64,000 nucleotides of DNA from Alistipes excrementigallinarum (lineage in GTDB: Bacteria; Bacteroidota; Bacteroidia; Bacteroidales; Rikenellaceae). The stretch is taken from positions 62,001 to 126,000 of the forward strand of contig DXIP01000023.1 of NCBI GenBank assembly GCA_019112825.1, written 5' to 3'. The notes under the pieces were generated by a model, which saw nothing but the letters and a program-made list of their open reading frames with translations, ran no database searches and had not been told where the DNA came from. The position numbers and the translations under genes are program-made. Position 1 is the first letter of the stretch, and every line of letters begins with the position of its first letter. Shown piece after piece: positions 16,740-25,584 of the stretch.

Positions 16740-17483
16740 TTAGTCCTCGAACTTTGCCGAGAGGAACTCGCGGTTCAGACGCGCGATGTGGGCAATCGAA
16801 ATCTGCTTGGGGCACTCGGCCTGGCAGGCACCCGTGTTGGTGCAGTTGCCGAAGCCCAGCTCGTCCATCTTGGCTACCATCGCCTTGGCACGGCGGGCAC
16901 CCTCGATGCGGCCCTGCGGCAGCTTGGCCAGCGACGATACGCGGGCAGCCACGAAGAGCATCGCCGAGCCGTTCTTGCAGGTTGCGGCGCAGGCACCGCA
17001 GCCGATGCAGGCTGCTGCATCCATCGACTCGTCGGCATCCTCCTTCGGAATGGGAATGGCGTTGCCGTCGGGCACCGAGTTGGTGCGTACCGAGATGAAG
17101 CCGCCGGCCTGGAGAATCTGGTCGTAGGCGCTGCGGTTGACCACCAGGTCCTTGATAATCGGGAAGGCGGCCGAACGCCACGGCTCGATGGTGATGGTCG
17201 CACCATCCTTGAAGCGGCGCATGTAAATCTGGCAGGTCGTGGCACCGTCGCCCGGACCGTGTGCACGGCCGTCGATGTGCAGCGAGCACATGCCGCAGAT
17301 ACCCTCGCGGCAGTCGTGGTCGAATGCCACGGGCTCCTTGCCCGCATGTACGAGGTCGTTGTTCAGGATATCGAGCATTTCGAGGAACGAGGTGTCCTCC
17401 GAGATGTTCTCGACCTTGTAGGTCTCGAACGCGCCTTTGCTCTTAGCGTCCTTTTGACGCCATATCTTTAATGTAAAATTCAT
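16740..17483 (-). CDS. frdB: fumarate reductase/succinate dehydrogenase iron-sulfur subunit
   Basis: A 247-residue subunit that conducts electrons between the flavin and the membrane heme/quinone site. The plant-type [2Fe-2S] motif CREGICGMC (about 58-66, with a later Cys near 84) is N-terminal; the C-terminal half has CIGCGACAATC (near 158) and CTNTGACQAECP (near 212) for the [4Fe-4S] and [3Fe-4S] clusters. Gene order C-A-B and a single long cytochrome b match the Bacteroidota quinol:fumarate reductase used in anaerobic respiration; the same enzyme can run as succinate dehydrogenase, so the sdhB name is equally possible. Confidence 0.93.
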   Translation of the reverse strand: MNFTLKIWRQKDAKSKGAFETYKVENISEDTSFLEMLDILNNDLVHAGKEPVAFDHDCREGICGMCSLHIDGRAHGPGDGATTCQIYMRRFKDGATITIEPWRSAAFPIIKDLVVNRSAYDQILQAGGFISVRTNSVPDGNAIPIPKEDADESMDAAACIGCGACAATCKNGSAMLFVAARVSSLAKLPQGRIEGARRAKAMVAKMDELGFGNCTNTGACQAECPKQISIAHIARLNREFLSAKFED

Positions 17484-17522
17484 AGTTTCAAATTGTTATT
17501 AAAGTTCAACGTCAAAATGGCA

Positions 17523-19469
17523 TTAGTCCTTGTAGTTGCGCTGTGCCGGGTGTACGAACTCGAAGTTCAGCGGCTCCTTGGTCATCTCGGGAGCCTCGTC
17601 CATACCCTTGTACTCCCAGACGGCGGCGTATACGAAGTTCTCGTCGTCGCGCTTTGCCTCGCCCTCTTCGGTCTGGTGCTCGACGCGGAAGTGACCGCCG
17701 CACGACTCCTCGCGGAGGAGGGCGTCACGGGCCATCAGCTCGCCCAGTTCGAGGAAGTCGGCCACACGGAGCGCCTTCTCCAGCTCGACGTTGAAGTCGT
17801 CGGCGCGGCCTACGACCTTGACATCCTTCCAGAACTCCTTGCGCAGGGCCTGGATTTCGGTGATGGCCTTCTCGAGCGACTCCTTCGTACGGGCCATGCC
17901 GACGTTCTCCCACATGATGTGGCCCAGCTTCTTGTGGATGTCGTCCACCGACTGCTTGCCGTTGATGGAGAGGAGCTTCTCGATGCGAGCCTTGACGTTC
18001 TTCTCGGCCTCGTCGAATGCCTTGGTGTCGGTCTTCACCTTCGGAGCCTGAATCTTGTGCGAGAGGTAGTCGCCGATGGTGTAGGGCAGCACGAAGTAAC
18101 CGTCGGCCAGACCCTGCATCAGGGCCGAGGCACCCAGACGGTTGGCACCGTGGTCCGAGAAGTTGCACTCGCCGATGGCGTAGAGGCCCGGGATGGTGGT
18201 CATCAGGTTGTAGTCAACCCACAGACCGCCCATCGTGTAGTGCACGGCCGGGAAAATCTGCATCGGCTGCTCGTAGGGGTTCACGTCGGTAATCTCCTCG
18301 TACATGTCGAAGAGGTTGCCGTAGCGCTGCTTGATGCGCTCCTTGCCCAGACGCTCGATGGCAGTCTTGAAGTCGAGGAATACGGCCAGACCCGTCTCGT
18401 TGACACCGTAGCCGGCATCGCAGCGCTCCTTGGCGGCACGCGAAGCGACGTCACGCGGCACGAGGTTGCCGAAGGCCGGGTAGCGGCGCTCCAGATAGTA
18501 GTCGCGGTCCTCTTCGGGAATGTCCGAGGGCTTCTTGGCGCCCGAGCGGATGGCCTTCACGTCCTCAAGCTTCTTGGGAACCCAGATGCGGCCGTCGTTA
18601 CGCAGCGACTCCGACATGAGGGTCAGTTTCGACTGCTGGTCGCCGTGTACGGGGATGCAGGTGGGGTGAATCTGCGTGAAGCAGGGGTTGGCGAAGCCGG
18701 CACCCTTGCGGTAGCACTGGAATGCGGCCGAGCCGTTCGAAGCCATGGCGTTGGTCGAGAGGAAGAAGACGTTGCCGTAGCCGCCCGTGGCCAGCACGAC
18801 GGCGTGGGCGCCGAAGCGCTCGATTTCACCCGTAACGAGGTTGCGGGCGATGATACCGCGGGCCTCACCGTCCTCGATGACGATGTCGAGCATCTCGTGA
18901 CGCGGGTAGCTCTTCACCGTGCCGGCGGCAATCTCCTTGTTGAGGGCCGCATAGGCGCCCAGCAGCAGCTGCTGTCCGGTCTGGCCGCGGGCGTAGAACG
19001 TACGCGATACCTGCGCGCCGCCGAACGAACGGTTGGCCAGCAGGCCGCCGTATTCGCGTGCGAAGGGGACGCCCTGAGCCACGCACTGGTCGATGATGAG
19101 GTTCGAAACCTCGGCCAGACGGTAGACGTTGGCCTCGCGGGCGCGGTAGTCGCCGCCCTTGATGGTGTCGTAGAAGAGACGATATACCGAGTCGTTGTCG
19201 TTCTGGTAGTTCTTGGCTGCGTTGATACCGCCCTGAGCCGCAATCGAGTGTGCGCGGCGGGGCGAGTCCTGGATGCAGAATACCTTGACGTTGTATCCCA
19301 GTTCACCGAGCGAAGCGGCTGCGGAGGCACCGCCCAGACCCGTTCCGACGATGATGATGTCGAGCTTGCGCTTGTTTGCGGGGCTTACGACCTTGATAGC
19401 TGCCTTGTGGTTGCTCCACTTCTGTGCGAGTTCGCCGGCAGGAATTTTTGCATCTAATTTGAAAGCCAT
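17523..19469 (-). CDS. frdA: fumarate reductase/succinate dehydrogenase flavoprotein subunit
   Basis: A 648-residue catalytic subunit. The dinucleotide-binding motif VGTGLGGASAAASL lies at 41-54, and His74 in RRAHSIAAQGGI is the residue that covalently attaches FAD in this family. HPTCIP with downstream RxG/GxRRYPAFGNLVPRD and the capping domain complete the dicarboxylate site; GGLWVDYNLMTTIPGLYAIGE is the second FAD contact. It lies between the cytochrome b and iron-sulfur genes of the same operon, with ~40 bases to frdB. Confidence 0.95.
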   Translation of the reverse strand: MAFKLDAKIPAGELAQKWSNHKAAIKVVSPANKRKLDIIIVGTGLGGASAAASLGELGYNVKVFCIQDSPRRAHSIAAQGGINAAKNYQNDNDSVYRLFYDTIKGGDYRAREANVYRLAEVSNLIIDQCVAQGVPFAREYGGLLANRSFGGAQVSRTFYARGQTGQQLLLGAYAALNKEIAAGTVKSYPRHEMLDIVIEDGEARGIIARNLVTGEIERFGAHAVVLATGGYGNVFFLSTNAMASNGSAAFQCYRKGAGFANPCFTQIHPTCIPVHGDQQSKLTLMSESLRNDGRIWVPKKLEDVKAIRSGAKKPSDIPEEDRDYYLERRYPAFGNLVPRDVASRAAKERCDAGYGVNETGLAVFLDFKTAIERLGKERIKQRYGNLFDMYEEITDVNPYEQPMQIFPAVHYTMGGLWVDYNLMTTIPGLYAIGECNFSDHGANRLGASALMQGLADGYFVLPYTIGDYLSHKIQAPKVKTDTKAFDEAEKNVKARIEKLLSINGKQSVDDIHKKLGHIMWENVGMARTKESLEKAITEIQALRKEFWKDVKVVGRADDFNVELEKALRVADFLELGELMARDALLREESCGGHFRVEHQTEEGEAKRDDENFVYAAVWEYKGMDEAPEMTKEPLNFEFVHPAQRNYKD

Positions 19470-19586
19470 ATCTGTTGTGTGTTTATTTTTTGTTGAATCA
19501 CTTAGCCGTGTCGCATGCCTTCCCTCAGGGATTGCACCGCGGGCCGGAGAGCCGCGCGGAAGCCGGCATGCGGAGCCGGACCGGAA

Positions 19587-20285
19587 TTAGCATGCGCCGC
19601 AGCAGCAGATGCTCTTGAGGAAGAAGATGACAACCACCAGCGCGAAGCCCAGGAATACAATCGTGGCGACGATGTTGGCGATGCACTTCAGACGGGGATA
19701 CCACGTGTTGTTGGCCCAGCCCACGGTCTGGAACATCGACCACACGCCGTGCGTGAGGTGGAACCACAGGGCGGCAAACCACAGCAGATAGATAATCACG
19801 TAGTACCACTGCGAGAAGGTGTAGGCGATGAGCGAAGCACCGTCGGCGGGGCCGAAGCCCAGCGAGTTCTGGTGCTGGCCCATGATTTCCACGAGCTGCA
19901 TCTTCGACCAGAAGTTGAACAGGTGGAGCAGCAGTCCGCCCAGGATAATCCATCCCAGCAGCAGCATGTTCTTCGAAGCCCACTGTACGCCCTTCTCCTT
20001 GACCGTGACGGCGTAACGCTCGTTGCCTCGTGCACGGTAGTTGTTCACCGTGAGGACGAGGGCGTAGATGAAGTGAATCAGTACGCCTGCGGCCAGAACG
20101 ACGGTGCCGGCCAGTGCATACCAGTTGGCGCCCAGGAACGCGCAAATCGAGTTGTAACCCTCGGGCGAGACAATCGCCACGACGTTCATGGACATGTGGA
20201 AGAGGATAAAGAGCACGAGGAAACAGCCTGTCACGCTCATTACTAACTTCTTGCCAAGAGATGAATTGGTTAAAAAGCAGCTCAT
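19587..20285 (-). CDS. frdC: fumarate reductase/succinate dehydrogenase cytochrome b subunit
   Basis: A 232-residue membrane anchor with five predicted helices. Histidines suited to ligate two b hemes are seen in LFHMSMNV, VLIHFIYAL, LLLHLFNFW and LWFHLTHGVW, the pattern of diheme B-type (Wolinella-like) anchors that need no separate D subunit; none is present. It exchanges electrons with menaquinone. First gene of the operon. The start is the ATG (MSCFLTNSS) directly after the A+T-rich promoter; longer upstream frames are unlikely. Confidence 0.92.
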   Translation of the reverse strand: MSCFLTNSSLGKKLVMSVTGCFLVLFILFHMSMNVVAIVSPEGYNSICAFLGANWYALAGTVVLAAGVLIHFIYALVLTVNNYRARGNERYAVTVKEKGVQWASKNMLLLGWIILGGLLLHLFNFWSKMQLVEIMGQHQNSLGFGPADGASLIAYTFSQWYYVIIYLLWFAALWFHLTHGVWSMFQTVGWANNTWYPRLKCIANIVATIVFLGFALVVVIFFLKSICCCGAC

Positions 20286-20305
20286 AATAAATTGAAAAAT
20301 TTGTT

Positions 20306-20313
20306 TATATTTG
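20306..20313 (+). promoter_or_regulatory. possible promoter for cyclo-ligase/DUF169 gene
   Basis: TATATTTG on the plus strand, about 100 bases before the ATG at 20413, within the divergent region shared with the frd operon. No good upstream TTTG at the right spacing. Confidence 0.4.
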
Positions 20314-20336
20314 TTTGTGATTTGTGTTCCCGAGCG

Positions 20337-20367
20337 CAAATATAGCCATTGTTTGCGGAATAACAAA
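20337..20367 (-). promoter_or_regulatory. promoter of frdCAB operon
   Basis: On the minus strand TTTG (20367-20364), 19 bp, TATATTTG (20344-20337): a full consensus promoter, 52 bases before frdC. Confidence 0.8.
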
Positions 20368-20412
20368 GCTCGGAGCCGGGAATTTGACGGGAATTTTGTA
20401 CTGAAACTGAAC

Positions 20413-21687
20413 ATGGAGAGACGAAGCAAGAAGGAGATACGCGCCGCGATGAAACGGCTCAACCGTTCGTTGCGGGGCGAGGTGCGCGCCGAGGTTTCGG
20501 AGCGGCTCTTTGCGGCGGTCGAGCGGCTGCCGTTTTTTGCGTCGGCGCGGACGGTGGCGCTCTTTGCGGCGCTGCCCGACGAGCCGGCCACCGATGCCGC
20601 GTTGGAGCGCTGGAGCCGCACGAAGCGGGTGGTGCTGCCGCGCGTCGAGGGGGAGCGGATGTCGTTCGTGGCGTACGACCCCGCGACGCTCCGCGAGGGG
20701 GTCTTCGGCATCCTCGAGGCCGGCCCCGACGCCGTGCCCTGTCCTCCCGGAGAGATAGACCTGGTGGTGGTCCCCGGTACGGCCTTCACCCTGGCGGGCG
20801 GGCGCATGGGGCGCGGCCGCGGATACTACGACCGCTACCTCTCGGACCCCCGGTTCCGGGGCGTGAAGGTCGGGGTCTGCTACGCCCACCAGGTGGTGGC
20901 CGAGCTGCCCCTCGAGCCGCACGACGTGCTGCTCGACTGCGTGGTCACGCCGCCGGGGCCGATGGCTCCAGCGGAGCTTGTGGCCGCCTTGCGCGGCGCC
21001 TTCGGCTGGGAGGCTCCGCTGCCGCTGCTCTTCGGCTATGCGGAGGAGCCCGGGCGCGTGGCACCGCTGCGGGCCGGCTGCCTCTTCCGCGAGCTTGCCG
21101 AGCTGCGCAGCGAGGGCGGCGCGTGTGCCTTCAACGCCTCGAACATCGGTTGCGGCGGAGGCCGTTTCTATACGGGATTCGCTCCGCTGCCGGCGCGCGT
21201 GCCCGATTTCGTGGCCTGCCGCGAGCGTTACAAGCAGAGCCCCGAATCGGTGGCGGAGCATGTGCGGCGGCTCGACGTGCGGCCGGCACCCCGTCCGTGG
21301 CTCCGCTTCGAGCGGCTCGATGCGGCCGCGAGTTTCGAGGGGGCCGAGGGGCTGCTCTTCTTCGCCGGGCCCGACATGCTGGCGGGGCTCTTTGCCTGGG
21401 CCTCCTACGACAACGATGCCGAAGATGCCGTTGCGGCCCCCTTCGGCTCGGGGTGCGGCGTGATGATTGCCCGGGTCGTCGAGGAGAACCGGCGGGGCGG
21501 GCAGCGCTGCTTCCTGGGGCTCTTCGACCCCTCGGTGCGGCCGTGGGTCGGGGCGCATGAGCTGGGCTTTGCGGTGCCCGTGTCGCGTCTGGCGTCGATG
21601 TGCGCATCGCTGCCGGCGACGGCTCTGAGCGGTACGGACGGTTGGCTGCGCGTGCGCGAACGGATGGAGGCGAACGGTGCGGAGTGA
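20413..21687 (+). CDS. 5-formyltetrahydrofolate cyclo-ligase fused to DUF169
   Basis: A 424-residue two-domain protein. Residues 1-~183 are a complete 5-FTHF cyclo-ligase: start KKEIRAAMKRLNRSL, LPRVEG, the ATP-binding GRMGRGRGYYDRYL near 133-146, and the closing DVLLDCVVTPPG. This enzyme recycles 5-formyl-THF to methenyl-THF. Residues ~184-424 match DUF169: FYTGFAP, ERYKQSPESVAEHV, FAGPDMLAGLFAWASYDN, and SGCGVMI, then ELGFAVPVSRL. The reading frame is continuous through the junction (VTPPGPMAPAELV), with no stop or frameshift. DUF169 function is unknown to me; the fusion suggests a link to one-carbon metabolism. A patatin gene follows after 20 bases. Confidence 0.85.
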   Translation: MERRSKKEIRAAMKRLNRSLRGEVRAEVSERLFAAVERLPFFASARTVALFAALPDEPATDAALERWSRTKRVVLPRVEGERMSFVAYDPATLREGVFGILEAGPDAVPCPPGEIDLVVVPGTAFTLAGGRMGRGRGYYDRYLSDPRFRGVKVGVCYAHQVVAELPLEPHDVLLDCVVTPPGPMAPAELVAALRGAFGWEAPLPLLFGYAEEPGRVAPLRAGCLFRELAELRSEGGACAFNASNIGCGGGRFYTGFAPLPARVPDFVACRERYKQSPESVAEHVRRLDVRPAPRPWLRFERLDAAASFEGAEGLLFFAGPDMLAGLFAWASYDNDAEDAVAAPFGSGCGVMIARVVEENRRGGQRCFLGLFDPSVRPWVGAHELGFAVPVSRLASMCASLPATALSGTDGWLRVRERMEANGAE

Positions 21688-21707
21688 TTCTATGTAATGT
21701 AAAGAAT

Positions 21708-22670
21708 ATGGAGCAGAACAACGGAGTGAAGCGGCGGAGGGTCGCGCTGGTGCTTGCCGGCGGCGGAGCCCGGGGCGTGGCCCACATCGGGGCCATTGAG
21801 GAGTTGGAGCGGCGCGGCTATGAGATTGGAGCCGTCGCCGGAACGTCGATGGGGGCGCTCGTGGGCGGCATGTACGCCTCGGGCCACCTCGAGGAGTTCA
21901 AGGAGTGGATGTGTGCGCTCGACCGCTATCGGGTCTTCAGCCTGGTCGACTTCACCTTCAGCACCGAGGGGCTGGTCAAGGGCAGCCGCGTCATCGAGGC
22001 GATGAAGGAGCTGATTCCCGACATGCGCATCGAGCAGATGCGCATCCCCTTCACGGCCGTCTCGGCCGACCTGCTGAGCGGCAGTGAGGTGGTCATCGAG
22101 CGGGGCGGGCTCTACGATGCGATTCGGGCCTCGATTGCCATCCCGTCGGTCTTCCGTCCGGTCCACCGCGACGGCATGGTGCTGACCGACGGCGGAATCG
22201 TCAACCCGCTGCCGCTCAACCGCGTTCGTCGCTGTGCGGGCGACCTGCTGGTGGGGGTCGACGTCTGCGCCCCCTTTGCGGGTGCGGGGAGTGCCGCCGC
22301 GGATGCGGAGGCGTCGGAGGCGGCTGCGGGCGACACCCGCGAGGGGCTGTGGCACGGGGCCGGACGCCGGGCCCGCAGCATCGGTGCGGCCGTAGGCAAG
22401 CTGCCGTCGCTGAACTACTACAAGCTCATCACGGCGGCGACCGAAATCATGACGCAGCACCTCACGCGGCTGATGTGCCGGCTCTATGAGCCCGACATGC
22501 TCTTCGAACTGCCGGCCGACCGTTTCGGCCTGTTCGAGTTCTACCGTGCGCAGGAGATTGTCGAGGCGGGCGCCGAGGCGGCGTGCCGGGTGCTGGACCG
22601 CTGGGAGGCGGGTGCCGACGCCCGGGGCGACGAGGACTCCGTGCAGCGTGACGAGGGGCTAAGATTGTGA
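21708..22670 (+). CDS. patatin-like phospholipase
   Basis: A 320-residue serine lipase-like protein. The oxyanion loop GGGARGVAHIG and the nucleophile elbow GTSMG (Ser near 46) are N-terminal, and the catalytic-dyad Asp lies in the DGG motif near 160 (VLTDGGIVNPLP). No signal peptide, so it acts in the cytoplasm or on the inner membrane. A low-complexity Ala/Glu stretch near 190-210 separates the core from a C-terminal helical part. Its start lies 20 bases after the cyclo-ligase/DUF169 stop, suggesting one transcript. Bacterial patatins hydrolyse phospholipids or acyl esters; the natural substrate is unknown. Confidence 0.9.
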   Translation: MEQNNGVKRRRVALVLAGGGARGVAHIGAIEELERRGYEIGAVAGTSMGALVGGMYASGHLEEFKEWMCALDRYRVFSLVDFTFSTEGLVKGSRVIEAMKELIPDMRIEQMRIPFTAVSADLLSGSEVVIERGGLYDAIRASIAIPSVFRPVHRDGMVLTDGGIVNPLPLNRVRRCAGDLLVGVDVCAPFAGAGSAAADAEASEAAAGDTREGLWHGAGRRARSIGAAVGKLPSLNYYKLITAATEIMTQHLTRLMCRLYEPDMLFELPADRFGLFEFYRAQEIVEAGAEAACRVLDRWEAGADARGDEDSVQRDEGLRL

Positions 22671-22740
22671 GCCGCCGGCTGCTTCGGCACGGTATTTGCG
22701 ACCACCGGATACAGCGGGCGGTACGTATTGGATGCAAAAG

Positions 22741-22870
22741 AAAAAGCGACGGTCCGCAATCGAAGAATTCCGTAAATTCGGTGACGCAACTTTACACTTT
22801 TCTTGGGCCGTCGCAAGGTCGTCCGGGCATCCGGATGTTCGGCGTGAGCGGCCGGATTCCGTACGACTCA
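22741..22870 (-). ncRNA. candidate small RNA (promoter plus terminator, no ORF)
   Basis: On the minus strand TATCTTTG (22878-22871) is followed about 60 bases later by a 10-base arm (22814-22805) that pairs, with one mismatch, to 22755-22746, ending in TTTTTCTTTT. The enclosed ~120 bases hold further short stems (TCCGG/CCGGA) and no open frame. The upstream -33 element is weak. It sits in the 450-base gap after the patatin gene and may be a small RNA gene. Confidence 0.3.
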
Positions 22871-22878
22871 CAAAGATA

Positions 22879-23053
22879 ACGAAAGTTCCCATACTTGGGG
22901 CCTCTTTCTCCGGAAAAGGGCCGGGAGTGTCCAAAAGGCCGAGAGGTCGGACCTTTCGCACCATCGGTCTCCGTCTGCGGAGCCGCGACGCGGGCGTCCT
23001 GCCGCGGACGAGCATCGTGCGGCCTGCCGCGGCCGGGAAGAGGAAAGACAAAG
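22879..23053. other. intergenic, no gene seen
   Basis: The remainder of the gap 22671-23120 is G+C-rich without a credible frame; the only recognisable elements are the candidate small RNA on its left and the DUF5723 terminator on its right. Confidence 0.6.
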
Positions 23054-23097
23054 GGAGCGGAGCTCCGGAGACCGTTGTGGTTTCCGAAGCTCCGCTC
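23054..23097 (-). terminator. terminator of DUF5723 operon
   Basis: GAGCGGAGCT pairs with AGCTCCGCTC around a second GAAACC/GGTCTC-type stem; on the minus strand CTTTGTCTTT follows. 24 bases past the stop. Confidence 0.75.
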
Positions 23098-23120
23098 TCT
23101 GTTTGTCTGCCTGCCGGGCC

Positions 23121-24494
23121 CTATTTCTTGCGGCTGCGCGGTGCAAACTCGGCCGTCTTGCGGTGGCTGTCCCGGCCGATGGGGATGCCGATGCCGGCCG
23201 TGACGTAGGCCATGCTCTGCCGGATGGGAATCCACTGCGGCGTATGGCGCGAGGTGAGCAGGTCGGTGGCGATGAAGAAGTGCAGCCACCGCGGGTGGAT
23301 GCTCAGACCCAGCCCCACGGCGCCGCTGCGGTTGTCGAGCGCCGAGTAGCTGCCCGTGAAGGTGAGCCATCGCGTGGGCTGGATGTTGACCGAGGCGGTG
23401 ATGTTGTGCACCGTCGAGTAGTTCAGGAAGCGGAGCGTGTAGAGCAGTCCGATGCCGATACGGCGCTTCCAGAGCTTGTACTCCAGTGCGGCGTTGACCG
23501 AGGCGCGCAGCATCCGCGTAGGTGCGGAGCTCTCCACGGGGGTGAATCGCAGCAGCTCGAGGTCGAAGTCCGGGGCGGGGGTGCCGTTGTCGGGAACGTC
23601 GACGCCCGTGAACTCGGTCTCACGCGAGGAGACGCCCGTGACGCTCTTCCGGTCGCTCCAGCTGATGAAGCCCAGGTCGGTAACCGCCAGCGAGGCCTGC
23701 AGCTGGGGCAGGATGTCGTACGTGGCGCCCAGGTCGACGGCAAGTCCGTAACCCGAGGGCCCCTTGGGGCTCGTCTCGAGGTCGCCCAGTCCGAAGAGTC
23801 CGCTCTCGGGGTCGGGGTTGGCCTTCGTGCCGTCGGCCGTGATGTCGATGGTGCCGTGGGTGGCGACGGCCCAGCGGTCGTTCTGCAGCGTGACGTCGAA
23901 GCGGTCGTAGTCCATCTGCATGCGGGCCAGTCCGACCAGCAGCTTGCCGCGGAAACCGATGTAGAGACGGTCGTCGAGCAGCGGCATCGAGTAGTTGAAG
24001 CCCGCCTCGAGGTAGCTCTCGGCCATCAGTCCGATGTCGCTGATGTGCCCCTCCTCGCCGCGTTTGAGAAACTCGAAGAGCGAGCGGGGCAGGGTGGTCT
24101 CCTCGGAGGTGCGCAGCGCGAGGTCGAACGACCAGAAGTTCTTGTGGTTGGCGGTGAACATGCCGATGCCGAAGAGGTTGATGCGGGTTTCGGCACCGAT
24201 TCGGTTTTGTGCGCTCAGGCCGCTCAGCGCCACGTCGGCCGGCACGGAGCTGTCGAGCAGCGTGACGAGCCGCCCGTTGCGCGGGTAGAGTATGTTGTCG
24301 AGGGCGACGTTGCCGTTGATTCCGACCTCCATGCCGCCGATTCCGGGCAGGTTGACGTAGCCGCGCTGCGGTGCGAAGGCGGGGTTGAGCTGCGAGCGGT
24401 AGGTCGACCCCTCCATGAAGTACAGGGTGGGATTCTGGGCGGCAAGTCCGGTTGCGAGGAGCAGCGCCGCCAGCAAAAGGGTTGCTTTTTTCAT
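23121..24494 (-). CDS. DUF5723 family outer-membrane beta-barrel protein
   Basis: A 457-residue protein with a signal peptide (LLLATGLAAQ). The mature start (YFMEGSTYRSQLNPAFAPQRGYVNLPGIGG) is the conserved opening of DUF5723 as I know it from Bacteroidales. The rest is a series of amphipathic strands with aromatic ends (GIGMFTANHKNFWSFDLAL, LEAGFNYSMPLLDDRLYIGFRGKLL, RIGIGLLYTLRF), typical of a PorV-like barrel, and ends with a basic Arg/Lys tail. No enzyme motif. Second gene after a lipoprotein (13 bases apart), so the two probably work together at the outer membrane. Confidence 0.85.
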   Translation of the reverse strand: MKKATLLLAALLLATGLAAQNPTLYFMEGSTYRSQLNPAFAPQRGYVNLPGIGGMEVGINGNVALDNILYPRNGRLVTLLDSSVPADVALSGLSAQNRIGAETRINLFGIGMFTANHKNFWSFDLALRTSEETTLPRSLFEFLKRGEEGHISDIGLMAESYLEAGFNYSMPLLDDRLYIGFRGKLLVGLARMQMDYDRFDVTLQNDRWAVATHGTIDITADGTKANPDPESGLFGLGDLETSPKGPSGYGLAVDLGATYDILPQLQASLAVTDLGFISWSDRKSVTGVSSRETEFTGVDVPDNGTPAPDFDLELLRFTPVESSAPTRMLRASVNAALEYKLWKRRIGIGLLYTLRFLNYSTVHNITASVNIQPTRWLTFTGSYSALDNRSGAVGLGLSIHPRWLHFFIATDLLTSRHTPQWIPIRQSMAYVTAGIGIPIGRDSHRKTAEFAPRSRKK

Positions 24495-24507
24495 TGCGGG
24501 AGTCGGT

Positions 24508-25473
24508 TTAGAGGTCGAACTTCAGTGCGCCGTGCTTGACCAGATGGAGGCTGATGTCCACCTGCGTCGGGTTGCCCTCCTGGGCGTCGAGGCCGAAGCC
24601 CTTGCCCGGGTAGTAGCGCTCCACAACCATGGGGATGTCGAGGTCGATGCCGCGGACAATCGTGCGGATGTCGTCGGCGAAGAGGCGCGTGGCGGGGAGC
24701 TCGTTCGTGGCGCAGTTGGCTTCGATGGTCGAGGTGAAGGTCACCGCAGTGGGGCGGAAGAGGGGCGAGATGCTCAGCGTGACGGGGAGCCGGTTGTCAA
24801 TCGTTCCGCGGAGGTGGAGCGTATTGGTCGGGTTGGCCGTCTCGCGGGGGTCGAGGTTGTCGGCCAGCATGTCGACCACCTCGTCGCTGATGTCGATGCG
24901 GTCGACGCGGTAGCTCAGATTCTCCATGTTGACGTCGAGCCCCGTCAGATACCCCGTCGCCAGCGCCTTGACCTCGACGCCGAGCCATTTGCGCATCGTG
25001 GGGTCGGCGGTGTAGGCGGTGACGAATGCACTCTTGAATTCATCGCGCGATACGCCCGGCAGCAGCTCCACGAAGGAGTCGTAGTACTTCTGCTGCAGCA
25101 GCGTGGCCACGGCGTCGAGCTTCGCGGCGTCGGTGGTCATCTGCGCGAGCAGCTCCGGCAGCACTTCGTCGTCGACGTAGGCCGCATCGTGGAGCAGCCG
25201 CTGCACGTCGGCATAATAGCCGTTCGCATCCTCATCGGGCAGTCGGGTCGGAAGCCAGATGTCGGCCTCCTCGAAAATCCGGTCGATGCGTGTTCCGTCG
25301 TTGTTGTTGATGTCGTCCATCGTGATGCGGACCCTGGCCAGCGGCGCCTCGAAGGTCGATGTCTCGTCGCCGATGGTGATGTTGTCGGCGTCGACGTTTC
25401 GCAGGTCGTAGTCGTTGTCGACGCAGGCCGTCGCAAGAAGGACGAAAAGCATGAAAATAGAGAGTTTCTTCAT
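24508..25473 (-). CDS. lipoprotein partner of DUF5723 protein
   Basis: A 321-residue lipoprotein with lipobox LLATAC (Cys 17) followed by acidic VDNDYDL. The first half is helical (LPELLAQMTTDAAKLDAVATLLQQKYYDSFVELLPG); the second half has beta strands and repeated polar positions. I recognise no family domain. It is the first gene of a two-gene unit with the DUF5723 barrel, suggesting a shared envelope role. The start is the Met-Lys-Lys before the signal sequence, 22 bases after the promoter's -7 element. Confidence 0.75.
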   Translation of the reverse strand: MKKLSIFMLFVLLATACVDNDYDLRNVDADNITIGDETSTFEAPLARVRITMDDINNNDGTRIDRIFEEADIWLPTRLPDEDANGYYADVQRLLHDAAYVDDEVLPELLAQMTTDAAKLDAVATLLQQKYYDSFVELLPGVSRDEFKSAFVTAYTADPTMRKWLGVEVKALATGYLTGLDVNMENLSYRVDRIDISDEVVDMLADNLDPRETANPTNTLHLRGTIDNRLPVTLSISPLFRPTAVTFTSTIEANCATNELPATRLFADDIRTIVRGIDLDIPMVVERYYPGKGFGLDAQEGNPTQVDISLHLVKHGALKFDL

Positions 25474-25494
25474 AACCTTTCTTAAAATGTCGCA

Positions 25495-25502
25495 CAAAAA
25501 TA
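25495..25502 (-). promoter_or_regulatory. promoter of lipoprotein/DUF5723 operon
   Basis: TATTTTTG on the minus strand, with TTG (25524-25522) 19 bp upstream. It is divergent from the uvrC promoter. Confidence 0.65.
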
Positions 25503-25559
25503 GTACAAGGGGAAAAACAAACAATAAAAAGGAGGTTTTTATCAATTTAAATTTCGTGA

Positions 25560-25576
25560 TATATTTGTTACATTTG
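25560..25576 (+). promoter_or_regulatory. promoter of uvrC
   Basis: Two overlapping -7 boxes, TATATTTG (25560-25567) and TACATTTG (25569-25576), lie 9-18 bases before the ATG at 25585, so the leader is very short. Confidence 0.65.
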
Positions 25577-25584
25577 CACCACGT

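Noticed and set aside
16439..16743. possible proteins in the repeat tract
   Set aside because: Low-complexity RQGRQ/PAKR and LSGLC-type sequences from a degenerate repeat, no start context, and flanking terminators.
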